A stretch of 64,000 nucleotides of DNA, from the NCBI RefSeq assembly GCF_963678635.1, contig NC_087066.1, positions 10,692,723 through 10,756,722 on the forward strand. Direction: 5' to 3'. This stretch comes from Symsagittifera roscoffensis (Eukaryota > Xenacoelomorpha > Acoela > Convolutidae). Positions 22,386-33,470 of the stretch are shown one piece after another. How positions within the stretch are numbered: the stretch's first letter is position 1; each line of letters starts with the position of its first letter. Under the pieces are notes generated by a model. The model made no database searches. It was not told the DNA's origin and saw nothing but the letters and a program-made list of their open reading frames with translations. The position numbers and the translations under genes are program-made.

Positions 22386-24960
22386 GAAAAAGAATTCCAC
22401 TGCATTTCTTGTGGATCCAACATGCATCTTACTGAAGCGTGTACGCAGCTGAGGGCCTTTAAGATTAGACGGATCATAAAGAAAGACAAAAATGTGCTTA
22501 ATGTGTGCAAGGAATGCAATGCGGCCAACTCAAGATACGACTTTAAAGATCGTCGTAACAACAAGCAAGAAGAAGAAAAGAGAATCAAAACCAAGCACAG
22601 ATGAAAAAAATCAAACAAAACATTAAATGCCTCACCCAAACAGTCATGAAAATCAAAAATCTTTTCGGGAAATCTGACAATCACGAAGCAAAGAGGCATA
22701 GCTGAAACTGAAGACAGACCCAAGAAAAGGACAGGAACATGAATGGACAAATGTACAAGAAGTACTCCATCATATCGGAGTAGAACCGGAAACCAGTGAC
22801 CTGATAAGAATTGGGGAAAAATTAGACGACAAAATCAGAGCGATCGAATTGAAGATACCAAACCAGTGGAAGAACAGAAAAATCTCGGCATCAGCAGCAC
22901 GTCTGAAGAAAAAAAGTCCACTTGTGTTCTTAAAAAAATGTAGTAAAAAAATTAACAAAAGAAGAAGTTGAGATCGAAAACATTACCTTGATGAGACCAT
23001 GTCAGCTAATTGATGCTGAAAGTCACGAAAAACAAAACCTTAGATTTCGCGACGAGAAGCTATATCTACTCAAAGAAGGACTTTGGACCAGCTTAAATGA
23101 AGATAACAATTCCGATTGAATGTCAGTTAGGGACACCGATATTTACTTGAAAGTCTTTGGATAGATTATTCGTAGCCTCATAAATTGAGAAAAACGCACA
23201 AAACTAGCGAATTTTTTAAATAGTGATCCAGTTGTCTTCTTCATAATAACTGAAACGCGGTTGAACCCTACTATTTACGACGGTGAACTATTTCATCGAA
23301 ACTATACTATACACAGATCTGGCTGCAAAGAAATCAATTTCGTTTCAAATCATGGTGCGTCTCTCATTGCAGTGGAAAAGACTTACATATCCGAAGAAAT
23401 AACACTACAAAACTCAATACCAGGAGCAACACTGGTATGCTCACTAAAAGTTAAAGACAAAAATTCACTTGCAAAATGCTTCTACAACCCACTGGTCCCA
23501 TTAACATTCTACGTCAAAATGGAAGAAGTTTAAAATCTTTGAGGAGATAATAGTTCCATCAAAGAATTATAATACAACTTTGGTATATGATGACTTCAAC
23601 ATTACCGACGTTGACTGGGCAGACTTTAACTCAAGCAATACCAAATTTTAAAAATTGATTGAACTAATCCTTGAAAGTGATATGCAGCAACAAAAACTGC
23701 CGGACGATGTGAAGAGATAACAAATTAGGATAAATATAGATATGAATCGAAGCTGGCGGACACCAGGTCAACAGATTTAATTTTAAGAAACATCGAAATA
23801 TCCGAAACAACCCTGATTCTAGCGTCATGTCATTGCAAAACTGAAATTGCACGCAATCCTGCATTTCAAGGTAAACTATTCTCAAATAATTTCTGATCAA
23901 TCTTCCACAAATCAACAGCATTTGAACCTGATAGCATGCCAGCGACTATGCAACCCTTTGATGATTTCGATATACCACCCGGAACAGTCATGGAGATCAA
24001 TAAGAAAGGCTAGTGTATCAGACAATCTCCCAGCAGTCCTTTACAAAAGCCGTGCAAATAGCAAAAGTAAATTGGTTAGTCTTAGTCGATTTTTTAAATA
24101 AAATTAAACAAACCGGAATTTTCTTAAACTGATGGAAAAATTCAATTGTGACTCCAATCAAAAAAAAATACTCAAATTCAAATAAAAAAAATTATAGGTA
24201 ATTGTTATAACTACCAAATATCTCGAAAGATTTCGAACGATGTCTGTATAGACACCTACAACCATTTTTCCACTTTTCTCACTACGGATTTCGAAAGAGA
24301 CGATCAATCCCTCAAAAATGAAAGCAGTGTCGGCATCATCGAAAAAGCCTTCGATAAAATTGATCACGGCATGCTAATGTTGAAATTGTTCTAATTAGTT
24401 ATCAGAGGACGGAGTTTTAAACTAATGAAATCATATCTAACCAACAGGTTACAGGGAATTAGAGTTTGCGGCGGATTCTCAAAACAAGTTCTGGTAACAA
24501 GCAGGTTGGGCCCTAAAGATCAATTCCAGCAAGTCTGCTATTTGTTATAGATATAAACGAACTTCAAGAGCTAAGCAGGAACTCTTTCCCACTGATGTGC
24601 GTAGAAAATTATTTCAATCGACACGAAAAGTGTTAGTTTTCAAATCCATCTCTCACGATGAAGAAATGAAGCGACGAACATAAACTATCTCTGAATTTTC
24701 TTGATAGACTTGAAAAATACCGTTTACTTCTCTGGTGAAAGAATTGAGAGAACGATCACTCAATAAGACTTAGGTATTCAAATATCAGCTGATATGAAGT
24801 GGAATACACATATCAAGGCTGCAATAAATAAAGCTTTAGGAGTACTCCTCATGTTAAAAAGAAGCTCACCAAGACTAGAATCAAGAACTAAATTAAACCT
24901 TTTCTCTTCAGCCCCTGTGTATTAACTGGATCCAAAATGACTACTCAAGCAAAGTAAAAG
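22386..24960 (+). pseudogene. Jockey/CR1-type LINE, decayed but in order
   Basis: Plus strand. ORF1 part: FHCISCGSNMHLTEACTQL near 22395-22450 gives C-x2-C-x4-H-x4-C, followed by VCKECN near 22504, a PHD-like ORF1 finger. Endonuclease: ETRLNPTIYDGELFHRNY and GASLIAVEK (about 23250-23380), then a DDFN block (LVYDDFNITDVDW) near 23585-23620. Reverse transcriptase: SDNLPAVLYK (about 24019), HYGFRKRRS (about 24280), motif A IIEKAFDKIDH (about 24336), then VIRGRSFKLMKSYLTNRLQG. The carboxy part DLGIQISADMKWNTHIKAA lies near 24765-24825. Stops and frame changes separate all blocks and the YxDD motif is not seen. The order ORF1-EN-RT is as in Jockey/CR1 elements. Confidence 0.75.
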
Positions 24961-25385
24961 TCAGGAACTTGATTTTTAATGACTCAAAATCTAACCATAT
25001 CTCTGTTTCTACAACTTCAATGTCTTCTAACTCTTTCAAAACGCTTGAACGGAAACTATGAGCTCGAACTGGAAGAAATTGTAAAAGCGTAGCAACCAAT
25101 TCGTGAGTTAAGATCGATGAAGAACTTGTTTTTGACCATAAGAAACCGCGACTATCGAATTGCTGCGAGCAGAACTTCTTTAACCAAACCAGCGCACTAG
25201 TAAACAGATTTCCGAAGAGCGGAAAATTCAGTAATAGATTCGGACTGAAAAAAAAATACTTCATCAACTATGGCGACATTATGAATCAACTTACAAGAAA
25301 GTTATCTCAAATACATGGTGAACATGAACAGTAAAACTTAAACCTACAAGAGGCGAGATCCCTTGCCTAATGGTACTAAATACAT

Positions 25386-25571
25386 GATACATACACGTAC
25401 ATACATACGTACAATTGTACATACATACATACATACATACATAAATACATACATACTTACATACAAACAAAATACACACATATATACATACATACATACA
25501 TACATACATACATACATACATACATACATACATACATACATACATACATACATACATACATACATACATAC

Positions 25572-25634
<63 letters not shown>

Positions 25635-25788
25635 CATACATACATACATACATACATACATACCTACATACATACATACATACATACATACATACATACA
25701 TACATACATACATACATACATACATACATACATACATACATTCATACATACATACAAACATACATACATACATACATACATTCATACA

Positions 25789-25822
<34 letters not shown>

Positions 25823-25862
25823 CAAACATACATACATATACACATACATAGATACATACATA
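25386..25862. repeat. CATA tetranucleotide microsatellite
   Basis: About 475 bp of nearly uninterrupted CATA/TACA repeats, with rare variants (CTTA, CATATATA, CATT, AAAC). All frames stay open on both strands (M-Y-V-C on minus, T-Y-I-H on plus), which is a repeat artefact and not a gene. Confidence 0.95.
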
Positions 25863-26640
25863 GAAAAAAGCAAATTGCAGTCTAGAATTTGAAGTTAAAG
25901 GATTGATGGATTGTCAAGGTTAAAATTTGTTTTCATCAGTGAAATTTTTTTTCAGATGTATGAAATTGTCAGGCTGTTGTTTTTAGATTATAGGCAGATA
26001 ACAAAAATAAGAATAGAAAATAAACCAAAAGATTTTATTCGATAAACCATCGTTCTCGTGGAATTTGCCCTAAACCTGTTCAAAAAAACACTGATCGTAA
26101 CAATTGGTTTAACATCGGAAACTAAATCGAACTTGAATCGAGTCTTCATTTGTTTTAAAATTTGCCTTGATCTTTCAAGTCATTTGACGCAATTACCAGT
26201 TGCCAGACATATATAAATACTCGAACAAAGAAGAAAAAACATTTTAATTAGTGTGCAAAAGTCTAAGCATCAATACAGTAAAATGTAATAAAAATTTGTA
26301 ACAATCGCTCCTTTGCGTCATATTTGAGAACACTTGGTCATTGGCCAAAGGCCACAGACACTATCTACCGTGCTTTTCTACCTCAATTGGTTGGAGTCAA
26401 TACAGGTTTCGATTAGACACGGAACTTTCGGGTTTAAAACTACACAGCGACGAAAATTAGAAAAAATCCCTAATGCTAACTGGCTGACGTCAGATCCATT
26501 AATTCCACCTTTTTTCACCATGTCGAGTTAGCAAGTTCACTTATGGTCTGTTCAAAGGACAGTGAAGATGTTACGACTCTTAGTCCATCAGCTATAGCTT
26601 TCGATTGTGTGTAACAATAACCAAAAGCTGGATCTCGTAT
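25863..26640. other. No gene recognised
   Basis: A TATATAAATAC box-like sequence near 26208 and a TAATAAAAA near 26287 are spaced as in an LTR or promoter/polyA pair, but no direct repeat partner was found. A 65-codon frame at 26334-26531 has no motif. Confidence 0.3.
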
Positions 26641-26803
26641 CCCCAGACCACGAAGTCACTCCTTGAGCAGCTCTTCAACTTCCATACGCTGTATTTTTAA
26701 GGCATTTCTGAGCTCTTTTAGCAAAATTCTTTCTCACAATCGGGTTCTCCTCAGCGCTGAACTCCATGACGGACTTGATTCAGGTCCACCTTCGTCGCAG
26801 ATT

Positions 26804-26887
26804 GATTTTTTTTCTTTAAACTTTTTTCTTTAAATGAATTTTTTTCTTTAAACTTTTTTTCTTTAAACAAATTTTTTTCTTTAAACT
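26804..26887. repeat. Minisatellite of TTTTTTTCTTTAAA units
   Basis: Five imperfect units of TTTTTTTCTTTAAAC with spacers such as AAA or TGAA, lying within repeat S copy 1 and absent at the matching place of copy 2. Confidence 0.85.
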
Positions 26888-27094
26888 TGGGTTATCTTCT
26901 ACTTGATCTTTCTCTGTCGCCTCGTCCTGGCATTCCATTCCGTCATCTGGCTTCGATCCATGTTCACACGGTTTTCAGCTCGGTTGAATGTTTAATCAGT
27001 TATGAAAAAATGTAATGACAACACATTATGCGGTGCTTCTTACTCTATCAATGTATAGATGCCTTCTTTGGGGATGACTAGGATTATCGAAGAT

Positions 27095-27475
27095 TTTCTC
27101 GGGAGGAGGGCGGGATGACTTTTTTAAAATGTTCGAAGAATTTGTCATCTGTTTTTAAGGTCAATCAAATTCGTTTCTCGAGTTCACTCAAAGCACAAAA
27201 AGACATTTTTTTTGTAAAATTTTCAGTGCCGCAGGCAGAATTTTAAAAAAAAATTTTGAAAAATTTTTGACCAAAAAATAGCGCATTTTCAGCGCGAGCT
27301 GCCCCCTTAAAATTAGTAAACATTGACGCCGAAGGCTTCTTTAGAAAACTTCGGGTCCGTCACCAAATAATGATATCTCAAAATAGTACAATGAGGGAGC
27401 CTTTTGGGTCTGCAGTGGGTCAAAATCCCTTTCGGTCGTCAGGGTGTCGTTCGGCCGCCCCCAAACCCCCGAGCT
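27095..27475 (-). mobile_element. Degenerate GGGGCGGAT-type inverted-repeat element, in S copy 1
   Basis: Follows the internal sequence of the complete element at 50714-51139 in reverse orientation: G-rich start, GGTCGAC-like block, GCGC block, then CCCCCTTAAAATTAGTA and a closing CCGCCCCCAAACCCCC. The termini are decayed. Confidence 0.55.
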
Positions 27476-27970
27476 CTCCTAACTTCTATCAATATCAACC
27501 ACGGATCCTGGGAAATTTTCAAATTTGACTTATGGTCTAACTCCGAAAACATCCGAATCCATAGCTCTGCAGAGATCTCTATGGCCTTAATCTCAGACGG
27601 CTCGATTCATCCGGGAATATGATTTCAAAGCTATGCTGTGAGGAAACATTCCAGCAGACGAACCGTGGCTCCCTGCTAACGCTCCGTCATTTCAATCTTT
27701 CCTCAACAAGAAGTGAGGTCCCGATTTGTGGAACAGGGAGTGGCGAGTCAACACCCATAAGCATCCTGCGGACCAAAAGATATTCGGGGATTTTTTTTGA
27801 AAAAGCCAATCACGTCTCTTGAATTTTTGTTTAAATAGGTGCAAATTTCCGGCCATGCAGCGATCTTTGCGCGCTCCAATCAGCTGGGTCTCTGATCAGC
27901 TGGCGGGTGTTCCAGATTTTTGGGTTAACGTGAAGTTGGGCCATGTCTTCACCGATTATGTGATACTTGA

Positions 27971-29299
27971 AGTTGTTTAAGGACAACCGTACCAAGCCAG
28001 GGTTACTGATGAAAGAACTAGGGATTCTATTATTTCCCGCCTTCAGCTATGAAGATTTGAACAAAAAAAAATTTGTGTCTACAGAAATGACGAGAACTGC
28101 TAAAGGCAAATGTGCCAGCTAGCAGCTTGAAAAATCGTAATTTCCTATTCTTTGAAATGAGACATTATTTTAACGGCTGATAACAGAAAAAACCCACTTT
28201 ATGAATAATGTACAAAACATGTGCAGTGATGAATGCCGGAACTCATGAAACTTTGAACATAAAAATATGTGTTTCGGCAGTATCTCTATAGAAGACTATG
28301 TTGCTTTTTGACCAAAAACTGGATAAACGGTCAAGAAGATGACAAAAACTCAGTCTGAAATATAGAGCGGACCGCAAGCTAGCAGGTAGGCTATCTAATC
28401 ATAGAGGTGTAATAATTGCTGTTTAGAGACTGCTTTAGCTCATAAAAAGTGAACATAGGTCTCATCGAATATGTATTAGCGGTACAAATGAATGTATATA
28501 TTTTTTTGTGACGTTTTGTGCGTATGATCCCCCAACAGAAAGCAAAGATAGGCGCAAGCCTGATTTCTTTGAAAAACGTTTTGGCGCAATTAATGTCATA
28601 ACTAACCAGCTAGTTCTTGATATAACTAACCAGCTACTTCGTGTGCTGTTAATAATTTTTCAAACACGGATTGGAGAATCAATCAAAGCTCGAATATCGA
28701 GGAAAATGAAATTTCGGAACTAATAGATGAGGCTGGAAATAGTTAATCAAGATGAGAAATCCTTCAAAGAGACTTTTTCATAGAGTCTGCTCGGCCAATT
28801 GTGACGGCATACTTGGGTATAATGAAATGTTTTTTAAACTGGTTTGTTTTTCAGTTTTTAACCGAAGGTCTAAAAATACTTTTCATTTAAAAAAAAAATT
28901 CTATCAAACTTTGTTCCGAAAAAGGCCATGCACATAAAAATGTTGCTTCCATGAGTTAGTCCTAAGACTTCGAATGCAATCAAATCAAATGATTACAACA
29001 TATGATATTCAATTTTTTAAAAAAACTGAGAGGGCAGTAAGAAAACTTACAGCGAGAGTTGGCATTAAACGGTGTTAGATACTACTAGCCAGCTAAGCAA
29101 ATCAATTGATTGATTCATTTTTTCTACACTTATCACTCCAAAGTAGAAAACTAAAGTCGCTACTTTTGTTTGCGAAAAAACATAATTAATTGCTTTTAAA
29201 TATTTTAGGGAACAGTATTGATGAAAAACTTTGTTAATCACTTTAAAAATCCTTCAAAAACGTCTATACGAGTCGTTTTTTTGAGATTTTGCTAAATAC
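27971..29299. other. No gene recognised
   Basis: Short frames (28508-28723, 28752-28937) without motifs. They lie upstream of a LINE reverse transcriptase remnant and could be its unrecognisable front part. Confidence 0.3.
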
Positions 29300-30290
29300 A
29301 CGAGATCAAGTCAACATACTTTTAGGAAAACAGAAGTCCGCTGTCATCAATCTCTTCGCTTTTTTTACAATGGTGTTATGAGACACTTGATAACAATCCA
29401 AATAATGCAGCGATGGTACATGGATATTTCAAAAGCAATGGATAAAAACCCTCGTCATGAAAAAAAAAGCACAAACCGAGAAAACATCTATTTTTGAAAG
29501 TTTTAGCAAGCTAGCAAGAGAAAAAATTCTAAAATGTGACAATATCGCCTCAACGTCAAAAGAAGTAACAGGTTGTGTCCCTCAGTGATCTTTGCTGGGA
29601 CAAATGTTGCTTTGTATTTTCATTAATGACTAATGACAGGCCGAACCCTTCAAAATGCAGCCAAATTTTTTTATGCAGCCATACCCAATTGTAGAATACA
29701 AGCAGATATATCGTCACCAGAATATTAGATGAAAAAAATTTTTAGCAATGGGCATATGCTGGAATCCGACGAATTATTAAAAGTTTTTGGAGTATACAGT
29801 GACAAAAAGTTTAGCTGGTCAAATCATTTAAAAACCCAGATGAAGAAAACGAATCAGATTTTTGTTTGAAAACGTTTTGTAGAAAAAGATGTTTCACAGA
29901 ATATTAATTTGGGTGTACTCATGTCATTTGTTCTCGCAATTTAAACTTCTGCAGCTTCGCGTTTCAATTTATGCTGAAAAAATTTACCTAAACTAGAAAA
30001 ACTGCAGAGAAGAACCCTTAACTGGTGACAAATAGTTATGGAGGCGATTACTTAACTCTGATGGAAAATCAATTACCCTGCTCCTGGATTTTTTCATACA
30101 AATTTGCATTCTATTTTGAATTTTGCATCTGAAAAACGTATGACGGCCCGACCTTTAGCTTGAAAAAAAAACCGCACAGAGAAAGCTCGGGCTGAGTTTT
30201 GTTGCGGGTGGCAACTCATCTGCCTGGAGAAAAAGATTTCTTTTACATCGTGGAGCTCAAAACAGGTTTCTGAAATTTATGTCGTTTACC
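29300..30290 (+). pseudogene. Second LINE reverse transcriptase remnant
   Basis: Plus-strand blocks in order: HTFRKTEVRCHQSL (fingers, cf. HGFRKGRS), YMDISKAMDKNPRHE (motif A, F/Y-D-F-S-K-A-F-D type, about 29420-29465), VTGCVPQ-stop-SLLGQMLLCIFIND (motif B plus following, about 29565-29630), then LLKVFGVYSDKKFSWSNHLK (about 29775-29835) and LEKLQRRTLN (about 29995). Same layout as Jockey/CR1 reverse transcriptase, clearly a different copy from the 24-kb one. Full of stops; YxDD not seen. Confidence 0.65.
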
Positions 30291-32079
30291 AAAATGTGAG
30301 ACTCAATCAGTGCACATGAATCCTGTTTTGCTACTGTAGAAGACATTCTTATAAGATGCGCCCTGGGACCATTCTAGAAGGTTCGCTTGCATTTTCAACA
30401 AAAAAGCTCTTAACTTCATTTTGTGGCTCAAATGTGGCTTCTGGCGAAAGTACAACAACTTCACGGGCAGCCCCATAACTGGCATTTGGCGATTTATGTT
30501 TTTTTTGAAAAATTTCGGGGCAATAATCCAAGTCTTGAAAAAGTTAGCTCTAGAATGTTGCTTGCGGAAGTGCCTTCTACGTGAATGGCACAAAACCCCA
30601 AAAAAGGGCCATCATTTTCACCATAGAACGCATAACTCTGGGTCTTTGTCGAATGTGGTAATCCAGTGATTTTCTACAAAATTTACAAATAACTTCAGAA
30701 AATGAAATTTATCTACTTCAACTCAATTCACCGCACTTCAAAAGCTGACACCCTACTTCGTTTTACTGCCTTTCGAAAATTATCCCAAAATTTTTACCAT
30801 GACAATGTGTTCTAGCTCAATTTTTTGACATCTTTTGCCCGTGCTACGTAAGAATTCATTTTGCTGTTTTTTTTCAAAAAACCATTGTGGTCCGCGTCAC
30901 GTGCCAGTTTAAAAAAAACTTTCATTCACTCAATAAATTTGTTATTTTAAACATTCCTAGCTTCTCTAGATTGTCACTAAACGATGAATCGACTTATACA
31001 GATTCAAAATAATCGGTCAGTTTTTAATAGGTAAATACATTGTCTTATTTATATTTGCAGATGAATACTCAATCAACAAAAAGCTTTAATAACCATTCCA
31101 CAGTTGTCAATCTTTAACAAAATAACAACTTTTTGACAAGCTCAGAATCGACCGAACAAAAAAATGTTATACAGGCTTCCTTAGCTTGATTCACAATTTG
31201 CCTAACTTTATACGGCCATTTTAAGTTTTCAGTCGGCACATAGCCTTTTCAAACGATGGCATGTCCCACTAAACGCCCTACCAGACCACAAGTGGTGGTT
31301 AGGCAAACGCCTTTTCCAATCCAACCACTCGGGTAATTTAATTCGAACAAATTTGAGCGTGGGACTGTTTCTCTATTTGCAATGTCAAGGCCAACAATTG
31401 ATGATTTACAGCCAATTAAGCAGGTTTTCGTCCTTGCATTGTTCCAATTCAGATTCAGCAAACAAGTTAGAGATCAGAAACATGTGTTAAAGGTTCCCAT
31501 AACGTCATCAAGCTGGGGGTCAAAGGAACATCCCAAGAACGACATTCAAAGCTCACGTTTCTACTTAATTGTGGATCCGAGGGCTCGATCATTTGTTCCT
31601 TAAAAATTACGCCTTTTTGAAACCATTTGGATAGAACAATTTTCATCTCTCGTGTTCATTTTGCCCAAAAGTAATGAATCACACCTTGCTCGAAGTCAAG
31701 GTGAGCGTCCCTATCATCTTCTTCAACGAATGGACTTCAAGCTTTTCCGGGCACACGTTACAAATACAGGAGCAACTTGCGCATTTGCGCCATCATTGGG
31801 GCTGTGCTTTTTCTCAACTTGTTTTCTGTTCAGTTTCAGCTCTTTTGTTCAAATATCTTTCCATTTCTTCCATTTTTTGATGACTATCCAATCCATTCAA
31901 TTCATTGGTGGCCGTTTTCAAAGGCATGCTTTTAGAAAGCAAAATTTTTTAACGGTTCATTGCTGCTTGCCTAACGGCTGATCGCTTTCTCACCAAGAAC
32001 AGCAGGCTTCCATGAACTCAAGCTGCCGCTCTTCTGAGTTAGATCTTCTTCGGCTTCATAATCAGCTCACTTCATAACT
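30291..32079. other. No gene recognised
   Basis: A 96-codon minus frame (30593 down to 30303) and a 109-codon plus frame (31652-31981) are open but motif-free. Nothing else is seen. Confidence 0.3.
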
Positions 32080-33470
32080 ACCAAGCAGCGCATCATTTTT
32101 ATCTGTAACTCTATCCGCACTAAGGCATTGACCACTTGTGTTGTCACTGTTGATGATGTGTTCATAATCTTATGGAAATGCTTCTGAAGGATTCTCGTCC
32201 CAACCGGGCTCTCGTCGCTTTGATCTTCACGACTGACATGATTCAAGTCCATCTTCAACACGGATTGGTCTGAATCATGCATTGATGCTCTAAATCAAGC
32301 TCGTTTTCCAAAAGGTCTCTCTCCAAAACTCCTAAGTCTATTTCAGAAGCTTTTCCTTCTACTCCGTTTATGGGGGTATCTTCTATTTGATCTTTCACGT
32401 TTCTCCTCGCTTCATCCTGGCCTTTCTTTCCGTCATCTGGCTTCGGCCGAGAACCAGAAAATTTTTTGCTTGGTAAAAGGTTTTATCGTTTTTGAAAAAC
32501 TGGACTGACAACTCATCATGAGGTGCCAATTCCTCTATCATGTGTAGATGCCTCCTCTCAATTCTTGTCGGGGCGGATCTAGGAACTTCTCTTCAAAAAA
32601 TTTGTCAATCTGTTTTTTAGGTCGACTAAACTAAATTTCGAGCTTTCACAAGGCATTAAAAGGCGTTGTTTTGGTCAAAATTTTAGTAGCGCAGGGAAAT
32701 CCTTGAAAAAAAAAATTGCAAAAAAATGAACAAAAAAAAGATCGCTCTTTTGGCGCGCGCTCCCCCTCAAAATTGGTATATATTGGAGCTGGAGGCTACT
32801 TAAAAACTTTGGGTATGTCACCAGAAATGGATATCTCGAAATAGTACTATGGGGGAGTCCTTTGGTTCGGCAGGGGATCGAAGTCCCTTTGGATCGGCAG
32901 GTGTTCAGATGTCCGCCCCAAACCCCCGGGCTCCCATAAGTTCGCGCCTGACTTCTAGCAATATCACCCGCGGTTCCTGTGGCCATTTCGAATTGGACTT
33001 GTATTCCAACTCCGAGAATTTTTGAATCCGTAGCTCTGCAGAGATCTCTGCTTTCCTTGCCGGTTTGGCCTTAATTACAGGCGGCTTCATTCATCGGGGA
33101 ATAAGATTTCAAAATAAGGCTTTGCGGAGACATTCCAGCTGACGAAGCGCGGCTTCCTGTTAACGCTCCGTCATTTCAAATTTTCCTCAACATTATGCGA
33201 GGCTCCGATATATGGAGCAAGGAGTGGCGAGTCAACACCCATCAGCATCCTGCGGACCAAAAGATATGGGCGGCTTTTATGAAAAAGACAACAACGTCTC
33301 TTGGTTTTTCTTCGCAAGACGCAAGCTTCCGGCTCTGCAGAGATCTTAGTGGGCTTAAATGATCCTCTAATAACAGGGCGGATGTTCCAGATATTTGGAT
33401 TAACGTGAATGTGGGCCTGGTCCTAACCGCCTGTACGAAACTCGAAGATGTTTTTGAAATCCAATTAAAT
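32080..33470. repeat. Diverged direct repeat S, copy 2
   Basis: Partner of 26640-27970 in the same orientation, with the shared blocks near 33038 (GCTCTGCAGAGATCTCT), 33222 and 33253. It contains its own GGGGCGGAT-type element at 32568-32935. Confidence 0.7.
32568..32935 (-). mobile_element. GGGGCGGAT-type inverted-repeat element, in S copy 2
   Basis: Starts with CGGGGCGGATCTAGGA (32569), matching the right terminus of the 50.7-kb element read in reverse, and keeps GGCGCGCGC, CCCCCTCAAAATTGGTATAT and GGTTCGGCAGGGGATCGAA in the same order. The far end (GTCCGCCCC) is degenerate. Confidence 0.65.

Larger units (their letters stand above)
26640..27970. repeat. Diverged direct repeat S, copy 1
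   Basis: Shares a long series of blocks in the same order with 32080-33470, for example GCTCTGCAGAGATCTCT, GCGGACCAAAAGATAT and GGGAGTGGCGAGTCAACA (here near 27568, 27770 and 27733). Divergence is high, so the copies are old. A small GGGGCGGAT-type element (27095-27475) sits at the same place in both copies. No coding motif was found. Confidence 0.7.

Noticed and set aside
25291-25857. Long frames on both strands (M-Y-V-C and T-Y-I-H repeats)
   Set aside because: Pure product of the CATA microsatellite; a 4-base unit without stops keeps all frames open.
26208-26300. Promoter or LTR suggested by TATATAAATAC and TAATAAAAA
   Set aside because: No direct repeat partner, primer site or gene found next to it.
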